Assembly: GCA_002707205.1 (NCBI GenBank)
Contig: PAMH01000005.1
Coordinates: 5,001 to 39,249, forward strand
Origin: Legionellales bacterium
GTDB lineage: Bacteria > Pseudomonadota > Gammaproteobacteria > UBA1113
DNA: 34,249 nucleotides
Direction: 5' to 3'
The notes below the pieces were generated by a model. That model searched no databases. It saw only the letters and a list, made by a program, of their open reading frames with translations, and had not been told where the DNA came from. Position numbers and translations under genes: made by a program. The stretch's first letter is position 1. Every line of letters begins with the position of its first letter. Below are positions 1-7,445 of this stretch, one piece after another.

Positions 1-411
1 ATGTGCCGAAAGTTTGATCAGGTCTGCGGCTGAAAATTTACTCATCCATTCAGCATTAAATCTAATGATTGTTTTTTCAGGATCTAAAATTTTAAAAATC
101 TGTGCTTGGTAAGTTTTAGCATTCTCAAGCACTTCTTCCTTAGATAATGGTTTACGTGTTTCACTTTTACCTGATGGGTCTCCAATCATTCCAGTAAAAT
201 CACCAATCAAAAATATAACCTCGTGCCCTAAATTTTGAAAATGTTTCATTTTATTGATTAAAACAGTATGACCTAAATGCAAATCTGGTGCAGTTGGATC
301 AAACCCAGCTTTAATACGTAATTTCTTACCTGACTTTAATAAGTTAATTAATTCATTTTCGAGTAATATTTCTGAAGTACCGCGTTTAATTAAATCTAGT
401 TCTTGTTCCAA
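1..411 (-). CDS. tyrS: Tyrosyl-tRNA synthetase, N-terminal 137 residues (3' part outside window)
   Basis: Charges tRNA-Tyr with tyrosine in the cytoplasm (class I synthetase). The visible part holds the HIGH-type ATP site in the segment [14 protein letters not shown], followed by the conserved segments [20 protein letters not shown] and RFNAEWM. The KMSKS loop and C-terminal S4-like domain lie beyond the window edge. The start is TTG at 411: a TAA lies two codons upstream in frame, no ATG occurs before the middle of the Rossmann fold, and a GGAG ribosome-binding site sits about 7 bases upstream. It is transcribed divergently from the M23 peptidase gene and has its own promoter at 445-472. Family assignment is secure; the use of TTG follows from the upstream stop. 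Confidence 0.95.
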   Translation of the reverse strand, partial: MEQELDLIKRGTSEILLENELINLLKSGKKLRIKAGFDPTAPDLHLGHTVLINKMKHFQNLGHEVIFLIGDFTGMIGDPSGKSETRKPLSKEEVLENAKTYQAQIFKILDPEKTIIRFNAEWMSKFSAADLIKLSAH

Positions 412-444
412 GTTTTACTCCACTCATTGTTATGGCTGCAACAA

Positions 445-472
445 ATTATACCCAAGTCAAAGCTATTTACAA
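445..472 (-). promoter_or_regulatory. Predicted sigma70-type promoter of tyrS
   Basis: On the minus strand there is a perfect TATAAT (-10, 445-450) with TTGTAA (-35, 467-472) 16 bases upstream. Transcription would begin near 438, leaving a leader of about 27 bases before the TTG start at 411. Predicted from sequence only. Confidence 0.5.
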
Positions 473-562
473 AACACAGCAAATACTTTTGTTTTATATT
501 ACATTTTTTGCAAAAATCAAACGAAAACCATGAAAAATTTCCGCTTTTTTTGTGTTTATTCA

Positions 563-591
563 TTGACCGACTAAAAAAAATACGTTATTTT
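563..591 (+). promoter_or_regulatory. Predicted sigma70-type promoter of the M23 peptidase gene
   Basis: TTGACC (563-568) is followed after 17 bases by TATTTT (586-591), giving a start near 598. This lies inside the longest possible reading frame of the downstream gene and so argues for translation starting at 619 or 631 rather than at 403. Confidence 0.5.
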
Positions 592-630
592 AACAAAAAT
601 TTTGAACATAATTTAGGGATGCGCAATAGG

Positions 631-2049
631 ATGCAAGATTACAAAAAAATGGATAAATATTGTCAATCAAATTTATACAATCATGTACCCAATCGTCCAA
701 GGCTTTTACGTTTTAGCTCATTATTTGTGATAGCTTCAGGTTTATTACTTGCCATTATTCTAATGGCAATAATGAATAGCAATAACGAGACAATGGTTCA
801 GTCAACCACTGAAAATGTCGGCCTTAGTGTCTCTGCAACTCAAAATAATAGTAGTATTGATCCAATACCTAACCAAGCACAAACAATTCATCAGCCAGTT
901 GCGCCGCAATGGCAAAATATTCCTATCGCAGAAGGTGATACCTTAATATCTCTTCTATCTGATCTAAATGTAAATTCACAAGATACGTTTGATTTATTAA
1001 ATATTCCAGAAGTTAAAAAAACGTTAGCGCATCTTAGCGTCGGGCAAAACTTACAAGTAAAAATTAATGATGATAATCATTTAACTGCGCTTCGTTATCC
1101 TGTCTCGGATAGCACTATCTTAACAGTATCAAATGAAAATAATAACTACGTTGCTAAGCTTGATCATCTCAAAACAAATGTTAAAGATGTCTACACAAGT
1201 GCGACGATTAATAACTCGCTATATACTGCCGCAAGCCAAGCAGGACTATCAACAAAAACAACCATGCAGCTTATTAATATTTTTTCGTCAAAAGTCAATT
1301 TCTCCAAGGATATTCATCAAGGAGATTCATTCCAATTAATCTATCAGGACAAATACAATAAAAAACAAGATTTAGGCCCTGGTGATATTTTAGCTGCGCG
1401 ACTCTATGTTGGCGACAAGGCTTACACGGCTATTGCTTATCAGGATAAAAATGGTGAAACAAATTACTATACACCAACTGGTGGCTCCTTAAAAAGTGGT
1501 TTTTTAAGAAAACCCGTACATTATACACGTGTTAGCTCGCCCTTTAACATGCACCGCTTCCATCCTATTTTACATATTCGCCGACCACATGAAGGTGTTG
1601 ATTTAGCATCGCCACGTGGAACACCTGTCAAAGCAGCAGCAAACGGTAAAATTGTTTTTATGGGTAAAGATGGTGGTTATGGTAATTTAATTAAAATTGA
1701 CCATGGCCATTACGTTGCAACAAGATATGCGCATTTATCACGCTTCGCTAAAGGTTTGCACGTTGGTAGTTATGTACATGAAGGACAGCGCATTGCTTAT
1801 GTAGGTAGTACGGGTTTAGCAACAGGCCCGCATTTGCATTTTGAAGTACGTATTCATAATATTCCTAAAAATCCATTTACCGTAGCGCTTCCAAATTTTG
1901 GAAAACCTTTACCAACGAAAGATAAAACAAACTTTCTTGCTCAGGCTGATAAATTGATGGTTGAACTAAATCAAAAACAACCAACAACAATGCTAGCAAA
2001 CAACATCACGACGTCACCATCGTCAAGCAATAATGACTCGCAAGCGTAA
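631..2049 (+). CDS. M23-family murein DD-endopeptidase, membrane-anchored (MepM/YebA-like)
   Basis: Likely a zinc endopeptidase that cuts peptide cross-links in peptidoglycan to allow wall growth. A short basic N-terminus is followed by one membrane segment (around residues 28-48). Next comes an OapA/LysM-like region (LPVNSQD-type sequences around IAEGDTLISLLSDL), then a C-terminal LytM domain. Metal ligands are visible as H320 and D324 in HEGVD and the HLH motif at 401-403 (GPHLHFEVR). This order matches E. coli MepM. The frame is open back to 403, but that region overlaps the tyrS start and contains the predicted promoter. ATG 631 has AGGG 12 bases upstream; ATG 619 in the same frame is the alternative. 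The low-complexity tail is rich in Ser, Asn and Thr. A hairpin follows the stop. Confidence 0.88.
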   Translation: MQDYKKMDKYCQSNLYNHVPNRPRLLRFSSLFVIASGLLLAIILMAIMNSNNETMVQSTTENVGLSVSATQNNSSIDPIPNQAQTIHQPVAPQWQNIPIAEGDTLISLLSDLNVNSQDTFDLLNIPEVKKTLAHLSVGQNLQVKINDDNHLTALRYPVSDSTILTVSNENNNYVAKLDHLKTNVKDVYTSATINNSLYTAASQAGLSTKTTMQLINIFSSKVNFSKDIHQGDSFQLIYQDKYNKKQDLGPGDILAARLYVGDKAYTAIAYQDKNGETNYYTPTGGSLKSGFLRKPVHYTRVSSPFNMHRFHPILHIRRPHEGVDLASPRGTPVKAAANGKIVFMGKDGGYGNLIKIDHGHYVATRYAHLSRFAKGLHVGSYVHEGQRIAYVGSTGLATGPHLHFEVRIHNIPKNPFTVALPNFGKPLPTKDKTNFLAQADKLMVELNQKQPTTMLANNITTSPSSSNNDSQA

Positions 2050-2060
2050 AACAACAAAAT

Positions 2061-2083
2061 GCCGTTTTTAACGGCTGTATTTT
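2061..2083 (+). terminator. Probable intrinsic terminator after the M23 peptidase gene
   Basis: A perfect 6-bp stem (GCCGTT/AACGGC) with a TTT loop begins 11 bases after the stop codon and is followed by TGTATTTT. The stem is short and the T-run interrupted, so strength is uncertain. Confidence 0.5.
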
Positions 2084-2225
2084 AGGTGGGAAAAAAGGCA
2101 CGGTATCCAGTAAGCGCAACAGTACCTCCCCTAGAAAGAGTTCTTCTAATGTGATTTACTGCTATTAATTAAATACAACAGAGGACTCTGTGCTGAAGCG
2201 TAAAAATTTTAGTTGTTTATTATTA

Positions 2226-2633
2226 CTAAACTGAAAAAGAAGAACCGCAACCACAAGTTGTTTGTGCGTTAGGGTTACGAATAATAAAGCGCTCACCTTC
2301 CAAGTCTTTAACATAATCGATTTCAGCAGAAATAAGATATTGTAAACTCATCGGATCAACCACGAGCTGTACTGTAACGTCTTGAGTTAATAATTCTGAT
2401 ATATCTGCCACGGCAACCTTCGAAATAATAGTATCATCAACCTCATGCGCTTCAACAAAGTCAAATCCATATTGAAAACCTGAGCAGCCACCGCCTTCGA
2501 TGTAAACACGTAATTTTAATTCAAGATTCTGCTCTTCCACCATTAATTCAGCAATTTTTACAGCAGCAGCATCTGTAATCTTTATAGGTTCGGGTATTTG
2601 CTCATTAGAATCATATAAAACAGCCACACTCAC
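2226..2633 (-). CDS. erpA: A-type iron-sulfur insertion protein ErpA
   Basis: Carries and delivers Fe-S clusters to target enzymes, including those of isoprenoid synthesis and respiration. The three cluster ligands are C50 (in [13 protein letters not shown]), C127 and C129 (in [11 protein letters not shown]), and the C-terminus is nearly identical to E. coli ErpA. At 135 residues it is longer than the usual 107-116. It has a longer N-terminus and about 13 extra residues between the conserved blocks FDF and [10 protein letters not shown] (roughly residues 73-86). It starts with GTG at 2633, with GAGGA 6-7 bases upstream. It is monocistronic and divergent from the DedA operon. ErpA is favoured over IscA or SufA by the CSGFQYGF and CGCGSSFSV signatures. 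Confidence 0.93.
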   Translation of the reverse strand: MSVAVLYDSNEQIPEPIKITDAAAVKIAELMVEEQNLELKLRVYIEGGGCSGFQYGFDFVEAHEVDDTIISKVAVADISELLTQDVTVQLVVDPMSLQYLISAEIDYVKDLEGERFIIRNPNAQTTCGCGSSFSV

Positions 2634-2961
2634 AATGTTTCCTCAACTTGTTGATTATCATTAAACCACCTGAAAAATCCAAGTAGTTGAAATACAAATT
2701 TTAAACTCGATTTGCAATATTTTAACAAAATTTAAACAAAATATATATAAGATATGAATTTATACGACAGCATTTTTTAGATAAATAGCACTAAGCAAAC
2801 AACTTTCTTATATTCTCACTGACTAAAGCATAAAGCGAGCCAACAAAATTTATTAATAGGTTTACCATTATCTATAGCAAATAGATAAAACAGCACTTAG
2901 TCATTTATTAACATTATGGTATAATTTTACCTAACGAGTATTAGCTCATCTTTAGAGTTTA
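2634..2961. other. Divergent intergenic region between erpA and the DedA operon
   Basis: No convincing gene is seen. The region is extremely AT-rich. It holds the erpA ribosome-binding site at one end and the DedA extended -10 promoter at the other. An imperfect direct repeat is present: TAGATAAATAGCACTAAG (2778-2795) and TAGATAAAACAGCACTTAG (2882-2900). I could not fix a clear -35/-10 pair for erpA. Confidence 0.5.
2917..2925 (+). promoter_or_regulatory. Extended -10 promoter for the DedA-PAP2-hemJ operon
   Basis: TGGTATAAT is a perfect extended -10 element (TGn followed by TATAAT). The -35 position (TTAGTC, 2897-2902) is weak, as is common with extended -10 promoters. The start would be near 2932, about 33 bases before the DedA ATG. 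Confidence 0.6.
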
Positions 2962-2964
2962 GTG

Positions 2965-3606
2965 ATGCAACATTTCATACAGTTTATAGATTTCTTTCTC
3001 CATCTAGATGTATATTTACAAAGCTTTGTAACGCACTATGGTGCGTGGGTGTATTGCATTTTATTCATGATTATTTTTTGTGAAACAGGTTTAGTCATTT
3101 TACCAATTTTACCGGGGGATTCTTTACTCTTTGCAGCAGGCAGTATTGCAGCAATAGGTGGCATGAATGTACATCTGCTCGCTGGGCTATTAGTAATTGC
3201 CGCAATTCTTGGTGACAGTATTAATTATGCGATTGGTCAATTTATTGGACCTCAAATTTTTAGCAAAGAAAATTCTTTACTTTTTAATAAAAATTATTTA
3301 TTAAAAGCCCATGCCTTTTATGAAAAATATGGTGGCAAAGCAATTATTATTGCAAGGTTTATCCCCGTTGTTCGTACATTCGCGCCATTTGTTGCTGGTA
3401 TTGGTACCATGCGATATACTCGCTTTTTTGCTTATAATGTTATTGGTGGTATCTTCTGGGTTTGCTTATTTATTTATGGTAGTTATTGGTTTGGCAATAT
3501 CCCTTTAGTTAAACAAAATTTTTCTTTAGTCATTATGGTCATTATCTTGTTATCAATTTTACCTCCGGTGATTGAATTCTTACGAACTAAATATAGCCGC
3601 GCATAA
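2965..3606 (+). CDS. DedA-family inner-membrane protein
   Basis: DedA proteins are membrane proteins needed for envelope homeostasis; several are linked to recycling of undecaprenyl phosphate or other phospholipid movement across the inner membrane. Conserved blocks visible are CETGLVILPILPGDSLLFAAG, the NYAIGQFIGP segment and ARFIPVVRTFAPFVAG (the R-[FI]-x-P-x-x-R motif). The protein has about 213 residues and some five hydrophobic stretches, normal for the family. GTG 2962 is adjacent, but the AGAG at 2954-2957 is better spaced for ATG 2965. It is first in an operon with a PAP2 phosphatase 18 bases downstream and hemJ. Pairing with a PAP2 enzyme suits a role in lipid-carrier or phospholipid metabolism (inference). 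Confidence 0.9.
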   Translation: MQHFIQFIDFFLHLDVYLQSFVTHYGAWVYCILFMIIFCETGLVILPILPGDSLLFAAGSIAAIGGMNVHLLAGLLVIAAILGDSINYAIGQFIGPQIFSKENSLLFNKNYLLKAHAFYEKYGGKAIIIARFIPVVRTFAPFVAGIGTMRYTRFFAYNVIGGIFWVCLFIYGSYWFGNIPLVKQNFSLVIMVIILLSILPPVIEFLRTKYSRA

Positions 3607-3624
3607 GTGGTATAAGGAACTAAC

Positions 3625-4383
3625 GTGGAAAAACATAAAAAAAATCATTCCACATTGATTTTATTAAATGTGATTGCTGGATTACTACTTAGCACTTGGT
3701 TGATGCCTGCAACACGTCATTTTTGGGATATAATTGATGCCAAAGTATTTTATTTTTTAAATGGTTGGGTCGCGACCAACCATGTAGCACAAATTTTTTG
3801 GGCAATCACGAATTACCGTCCTTTTGACATTATTCCATTTTTATTTTTACTTAGCACCTGCTGTATCGCAGATTTTTTTATTCCTAAAGCTCAATTAAAA
3901 TCTGCTTGTATTTTATTATTCTTTACGATGATTCTACTCCTAATACTTCGCATCATCATGTATAAACTTTTTGGGGTACATCGAGCTAGCGCATCTCTCT
4001 CCTTAGCTCCAGCCTATTTACTGAAAGCGCTAGTGCCTTATATTCAAAGCAAAGATGCCTCAAGCCATAGCTTCCCAGGTGACCACGCAGCCGTCATATT
4101 TGTATGGATAGGCTTTATGTGGATATTTGCAAAAAATAACTATTATCGTTTGTTAGCAATCATTATAGGCAGTTTTTTTATACTTCCCCGACTTGTTGCC
4201 GGCGCACATTGGTTTTCTGATGATTTTGTTGGTGGATTATTTGTTGCAATTATTGCTATTGCTTGGACTTGCTTCACTCCGCTGACAAATCTAATCATTG
4301 AGAAAACTTTACCAATATTAAATTTTTGTCTCAATAAACTTGTTCCCCGCGCTATACTTACACGAACATTTGAGAGAGGCTAA
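3625..4383 (+). CDS. PAP2-superfamily membrane phosphatase/phosphotransferase
   Basis: A lipid phosphatase-type enzyme of the inner membrane. The catalytic motifs are K114...R120, the H154 block SFPGDHAA in place of the usual PSGH, and R189-x5-H195-x3-D199 in PRLVAGAHWFSDD, which matches the third PAP2 motif exactly. About six hydrophobic segments are seen. The FPGDH form of the second motif recalls LpxT-like enzymes, which move phosphate from undecaprenyl diphosphate onto lipid A, but undecaprenyl-diphosphate phosphatase or LpxE-like activity is equally possible. It starts with GTG at 3625, with AAGGA at 3614-3618. It lies between DedA and hemJ in one operon, with only 5 bases to hemJ. Confidence 0.85.
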   Translation: MEKHKKNHSTLILLNVIAGLLLSTWLMPATRHFWDIIDAKVFYFLNGWVATNHVAQIFWAITNYRPFDIIPFLFLLSTCCIADFFIPKAQLKSACILLFFTMILLLILRIIMYKLFGVHRASASLSLAPAYLLKALVPYIQSKDASSHSFPGDHAAVIFVWIGFMWIFAKNNYYRLLAIIIGSFFILPRLVAGAHWFSDDFVGGLFVAIIAIAWTCFTPLTNLIIEKTLPILNFCLNKLVPRAILTRTFERG

Positions 4384-4388
4384 TCAAA

Positions 4389-4808
4389 ATGCATTGGATT
4401 GAGGCATTACATGTCATTGCCATGGTTACTTGGTTTGCCGGTTTATTTTATTTGCCGCGGTTATTTGTTTATCATACGCAAGTTAAAGACAGTGTGGGTA
4501 ACCAACGTTTCAAAGTCATGGAAAAAAAGCTTTTTTATTACATAACCACGCCCGGCGGTATTTTAACCTCTTTTTTTGGCTTATGGTTATTAAGCTTAAA
4601 CTATGAAGCATATAGTCATATGATGTGGCTGCATATTAAGCTTATTTTGGTTGCATGTTTATGGTTATTTCATATTTATTGCGGATTTTTACTACATGCA
4701 TTTATGCATGATAAAAATAAACACAGTGAAAAATTTTATCGTATCATTAACGAAATCCCAACGGTGATTTTAATCACTGTGATTATTTTAGTTTATGTCA
4801 AACCTTAA
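4389..4808 (+). CDS. hemJ: Protoporphyrinogen IX oxidase HemJ
   Basis: Oxidises protoporphyrinogen IX to protoporphyrin IX in the inner membrane, the penultimate step of haem synthesis. The 139-residue, four-helix protein matches HemJ (UPF0093). The N-terminal segment has [27 protein letters not shown] with the conserved histidine, followed by [13 protein letters not shown] and LHIKLILV with the conserved lysine. It is last in the DedA operon. Its TAA stop (4806-4808) overlaps the stop of the convergent rubredoxin gene by two bases. hemL, an early enzyme of the same pathway, begins 330 bases further on under its own promoter. Confidence 0.93.
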   Translation: MHWIEALHVIAMVTWFAGLFYLPRLFVYHTQVKDSVGNQRFKVMEKKLFYYITTPGGILTSFFGLWLLSLNYEAYSHMMWLHIKLILVACLWLFHIYCGFLLHAFMHDKNKHSEKFYRIINEIPTVILITVIILVYVKP

Positions 4809-4969
4809 ACTTCAACCATTTCAAAATCATCTTTCGCCGCACCACACTCAGGACATTGCCAGTTAATTGGCACATCTTCCCATCGTGTGCCTGGCTCGAT
4901 ACCCTCTTCAGGCCAACCTTCCGCTTCATCATAAATAAAACCGCAAAGTAAACACATATATCGTTTCAT
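4805..4969 (-). CDS. Rubredoxin, 54 residues
   Basis: A small one-iron electron carrier. The four iron ligands are visible as C6-x2-C9 near the N-terminus ([15 protein letters not shown]) and C39-x2-C42 ([18 protein letters not shown]), with the typical PGTRWEDVP loop between them. The length is normal. The ATG at 4969 has an excellent AGGGGG site 4 bases upstream. The gene converges with hemJ and the two stop codons overlap (4805-4807 against 4806-4808), so neither has room for its own terminator. The electron partner cannot be told from this context. Confidence 0.95.
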   Translation of the reverse strand: MKRYMCLLCGFIYDEAEGWPEEGIEPGTRWEDVPINWQCPECGAAKDDFEMVEV

Positions 4970-5071
4970 TTAACCCCCTATTCTTATTTGAATGTTATGA
5001 ACAATACCACATCTATCATTAATACGCTACTTAATAACAAAGTAAAAGTTACACAAGTTTATAGTTTACCC

Positions 5072-5100
5072 TTGACTAGCAAAGTTAAACATTACATGAT
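5072..5100 (+). promoter_or_regulatory. Predicted sigma70-type promoter of hemL
   Basis: TTGACT (5072-5077) and CATGAT (5095-5100) are separated by 17 bases. The start would be near 5107, giving a leader of about 30 bases before the ATG at 5138. Confidence 0.5.
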
Positions 5101-5137
5101 AAATTTTAATTAAAACCAGTATTTATTAAGGTAAAAA

Positions 5138-6427
5138 ATGCAACATTCAGAACAGTTTTACAAAAGTGCTTGCCAAGTTATTCCCGGTGGTGTTAATTCG
5201 CCAGTTCGTGCTTTTAAAGGGGTTGGTGGAACGCCTATTTTTATAGAGAAAGCAGAAAAAGCATACACTTTTGATGTTGATGGAAAAAAATATATTGACT
5301 ATGTCGGTTCATGGGGGCCAATGATTCTAGGACATGCGCACCCAGAAGTTATCAAAGCAGTACAAGAAACCGCAAAAAAGGGTTTAAGTTTTGGTGCGCC
5401 AACTACATTGGAAACAAAGCTGGCTGAAATAATTAAAGCAACCATGCCAAATATAGCGCTTGTGCGTATGGTTAACTCTGGAACAGAAGCGACGATGAGT
5501 GCTATTAGGCTCGCTCGAGGATACACCAAAAAAAATAAAATCATTAAATTTGCAGGTTGTTATCATGGCCACACAGATGCATTATTAGTACAAGCGGGTT
5601 CCGGAATTTTAACCTGTGGTATTCCTAGTTCTGCTGGTGTGCCTGAGTCTTTTACAGAACATACCCTTATTGCAGAATACAATAATTTAGACAATGTCAA
5701 ACAATTATTTGAACAATACGGTAATGACTTGGCTGCGGTTATTATTGAGCCTGTTGCCGGTAATATGAATTGTATTCCTCCAGTGCCAGGTTTTTTAGCC
5801 GAGATTCGTCAACTTTGTGATAAATACCATACAGTATTTATTTTTGATGAAGTCATGACTGGCTTTCGAGTTGCAAAAGGTGGCGCTCAAGCGCTTTACG
5901 ATATTGAGCCAGATTTAACATGTCTTGGTAAGGTTATTGGTGGCGGTATGCCTGTAGGTGCTTTTGGTGGCAAAAAAGAAATTATGGATTGTCTTGCTCC
6001 CACAGGTGCAGTTTACCAAGCAGGAACACTGTCAGGAAATCCACTGGCTATGGCCGCTGGACTAGCAAGCCTAAAACTTTTACAACAAGAAAATTTTTAT
6101 ACTGACTTATCTGCAAAAACTGAAATGCTCGTCAATGGATTAAAGCAACAAGCACAAAAATTTAATATTCCTATGACAACAAATCATGTCTGTGGAATGT
6201 TTGGTATTTTTTTTACTGAAGAAACTCAAATAACCAACTACCATCAAGTCACTCAATGTGATACAACTTTATTTAATCGCTTTTTTCATAAGATGTTAAC
6301 GCATGGTATTTATTTCGCGCCTTCCGCATTTGAAGCAGGCTTCATGTCAATTGCACATACAGAACAAGATATTCAAGATACGATTACAGCCTCAGGTAAA
6401 GTATTTCAGGAATTGAATACAATCTAA
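5138..6427 (+). CDS. hemL: Glutamate-1-semialdehyde 2,1-aminomutase
   Basis: PLP enzyme that converts glutamate-1-semialdehyde to 5-aminolevulinate, the precursor of haem, in the cytoplasm. The 429-residue length is standard. The N-terminus [20 protein letters not shown] and the segment [18 protein letters not shown] are HemL hallmarks. [16 protein letters not shown] supplies the PLP-ring contact Asp, and K265 in [16 protein letters not shown] is the Schiff-base lysine. ATG 5138 is preceded by AAGG with a 7-base gap. Its presence shows that this organism uses the glutamate (C5) route to haem; hemJ nearby covers a late step. Confidence 0.97.
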   Translation: MQHSEQFYKSACQVIPGGVNSPVRAFKGVGGTPIFIEKAEKAYTFDVDGKKYIDYVGSWGPMILGHAHPEVIKAVQETAKKGLSFGAPTTLETKLAEIIKATMPNIALVRMVNSGTEATMSAIRLARGYTKKNKIIKFAGCYHGHTDALLVQAGSGILTCGIPSSAGVPESFTEHTLIAEYNNLDNVKQLFEQYGNDLAAVIIEPVAGNMNCIPPVPGFLAEIRQLCDKYHTVFIFDEVMTGFRVAKGGAQALYDIEPDLTCLGKVIGGGMPVGAFGGKKEIMDCLAPTGAVYQAGTLSGNPLAMAAGLASLKLLQQENFYTDLSAKTEMLVNGLKQQAQKFNIPMTTNHVCGMFGIFFTEETQITNYHQVTQCDTTLFNRFFHKMLTHGIYFAPSAFEAGFMSIAHTEQDIQDTITASGKVFQELNTI

Positions 6428-6490
6428 TTGTCTCTTATTTAAAGCGCAAATGTACGCATCCTCAATAGATGTAAATAATGGAGTAAGGCT

Positions 6491-7445
6491 ATGGAAAGAT
6501 TGATTGCAGGCGGCACTGGACTCATTGGGCAACAGTTAGTACATCATTGGCTGAAACAAAAACACATTATTACCGTAGTTGGTCGGGACGTAAAAAAAAT
6601 TCAACAATGTTTCGGTAATAAGGTTTCAGCCATGAGTTGGGAGAACTTTACTAAGTTACCTGAACACCAACTAAAAGCTTTTGAATCAATAACAAATTTA
6701 TGCGGTGCTAATATTGGCACCTCTCGTTGGACGCCTAAACGAAAAAAAATCATTATAAATAGTCGTGTGCAAACTACTGAAAAAATAGTTGATAAACTAC
6801 TACCTCTTGCAGATCAAGCTCCCCGTTTATTTAATGCAAGTGCTATTGGTATTTATGGCGCACAGGCAACCCTACCACACCATTTACCAACATCGTTAGA
6901 CGAAACACATAGCATTGAGGTAATTCATCCGGCTAATTTTCTACAAGAAATTGGACTTGCTTGGGAGCAAGCTACCGATATAGCAAAGGCTCGTGGTATT
7001 CATGTCATTAATTTACGTTTTGGTGTTGTTCTTACTTACAAAGGAGGCGCGTTTGAAAAATTAGTTACTCCTTTCAAATTAGGTTTTGGCGGGAAAATAG
7101 GAAGTGGTTATCAAGCATTTTCTTGGATTCATATTCAAGATTTACTCTCGATCATAGATTTTTTTACATCAATTCAATCAGATACATGGCCCTATCAATT
7201 GTGTCGCACCGAATGCAATATCACAAAAGCATTTAGCTCAAACAATTGCATCAACACTACATCGCCCTTGTTTATTTCCTTTACCTAGTTTTATGGTAAA
7301 AGCTCTGTTTGGTGAAATGGGGGAAGCCTTGTTACTTAAAGGACAAAACATTTATCCTAAAAAATTAGTTGAACAAGACTTCATTTTTCAATTTCCAAAC
7401 ATAGAAACTGCAGTCAAAAATTTATTAAATAATGATTTCAGATAA
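6491..7445 (+). pseudogene. TIGR01777/YfcH-type NAD-dependent epimerase, split by a +1 frameshift
   Basis: Reading from ATG 6491 (GGAG 8 bases upstream) gives an atypical SDR epimerase: IAGGTGLIGQQLVHHWL for the nucleotide fold, then NLCGANIGTSRWTPKRKK, RLFNASAIGIYG and FSWIHIQDLL, all typical of the family. After SDTWPYQL the frame becomes nonsense and stops at 7288. Shifting by one base at about 7199-7203 restores VAPNAISQKHLAQTIASTLH, then PLPSFMVKALFGEMGEALLL and the DUF1731-like tail, ending at TAA 7443-7445. So one extra base separates two otherwise intact parts. The tail overlaps the convergent fadJ by 21 bases. Either a recent null mutation or a sequencing error; the rest shows no decay. 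Confidence 0.9.

Noticed and set aside
403-630. Longer N-terminus for the M23 peptidase, starting at 403
   Set aside because: It would overlap the tyrS start, contains the predicted promoter at 563-591, and encodes unconserved low-quality sequence. The membrane anchor follows normally from 631.
2006-2119. 37-codon minus-strand frame with a TTG start and a strong AGGGGAGG site
   Set aside because: It lies mostly antisense to the end of the M23 gene and through its terminator hairpin, and the peptide resembles nothing I know.
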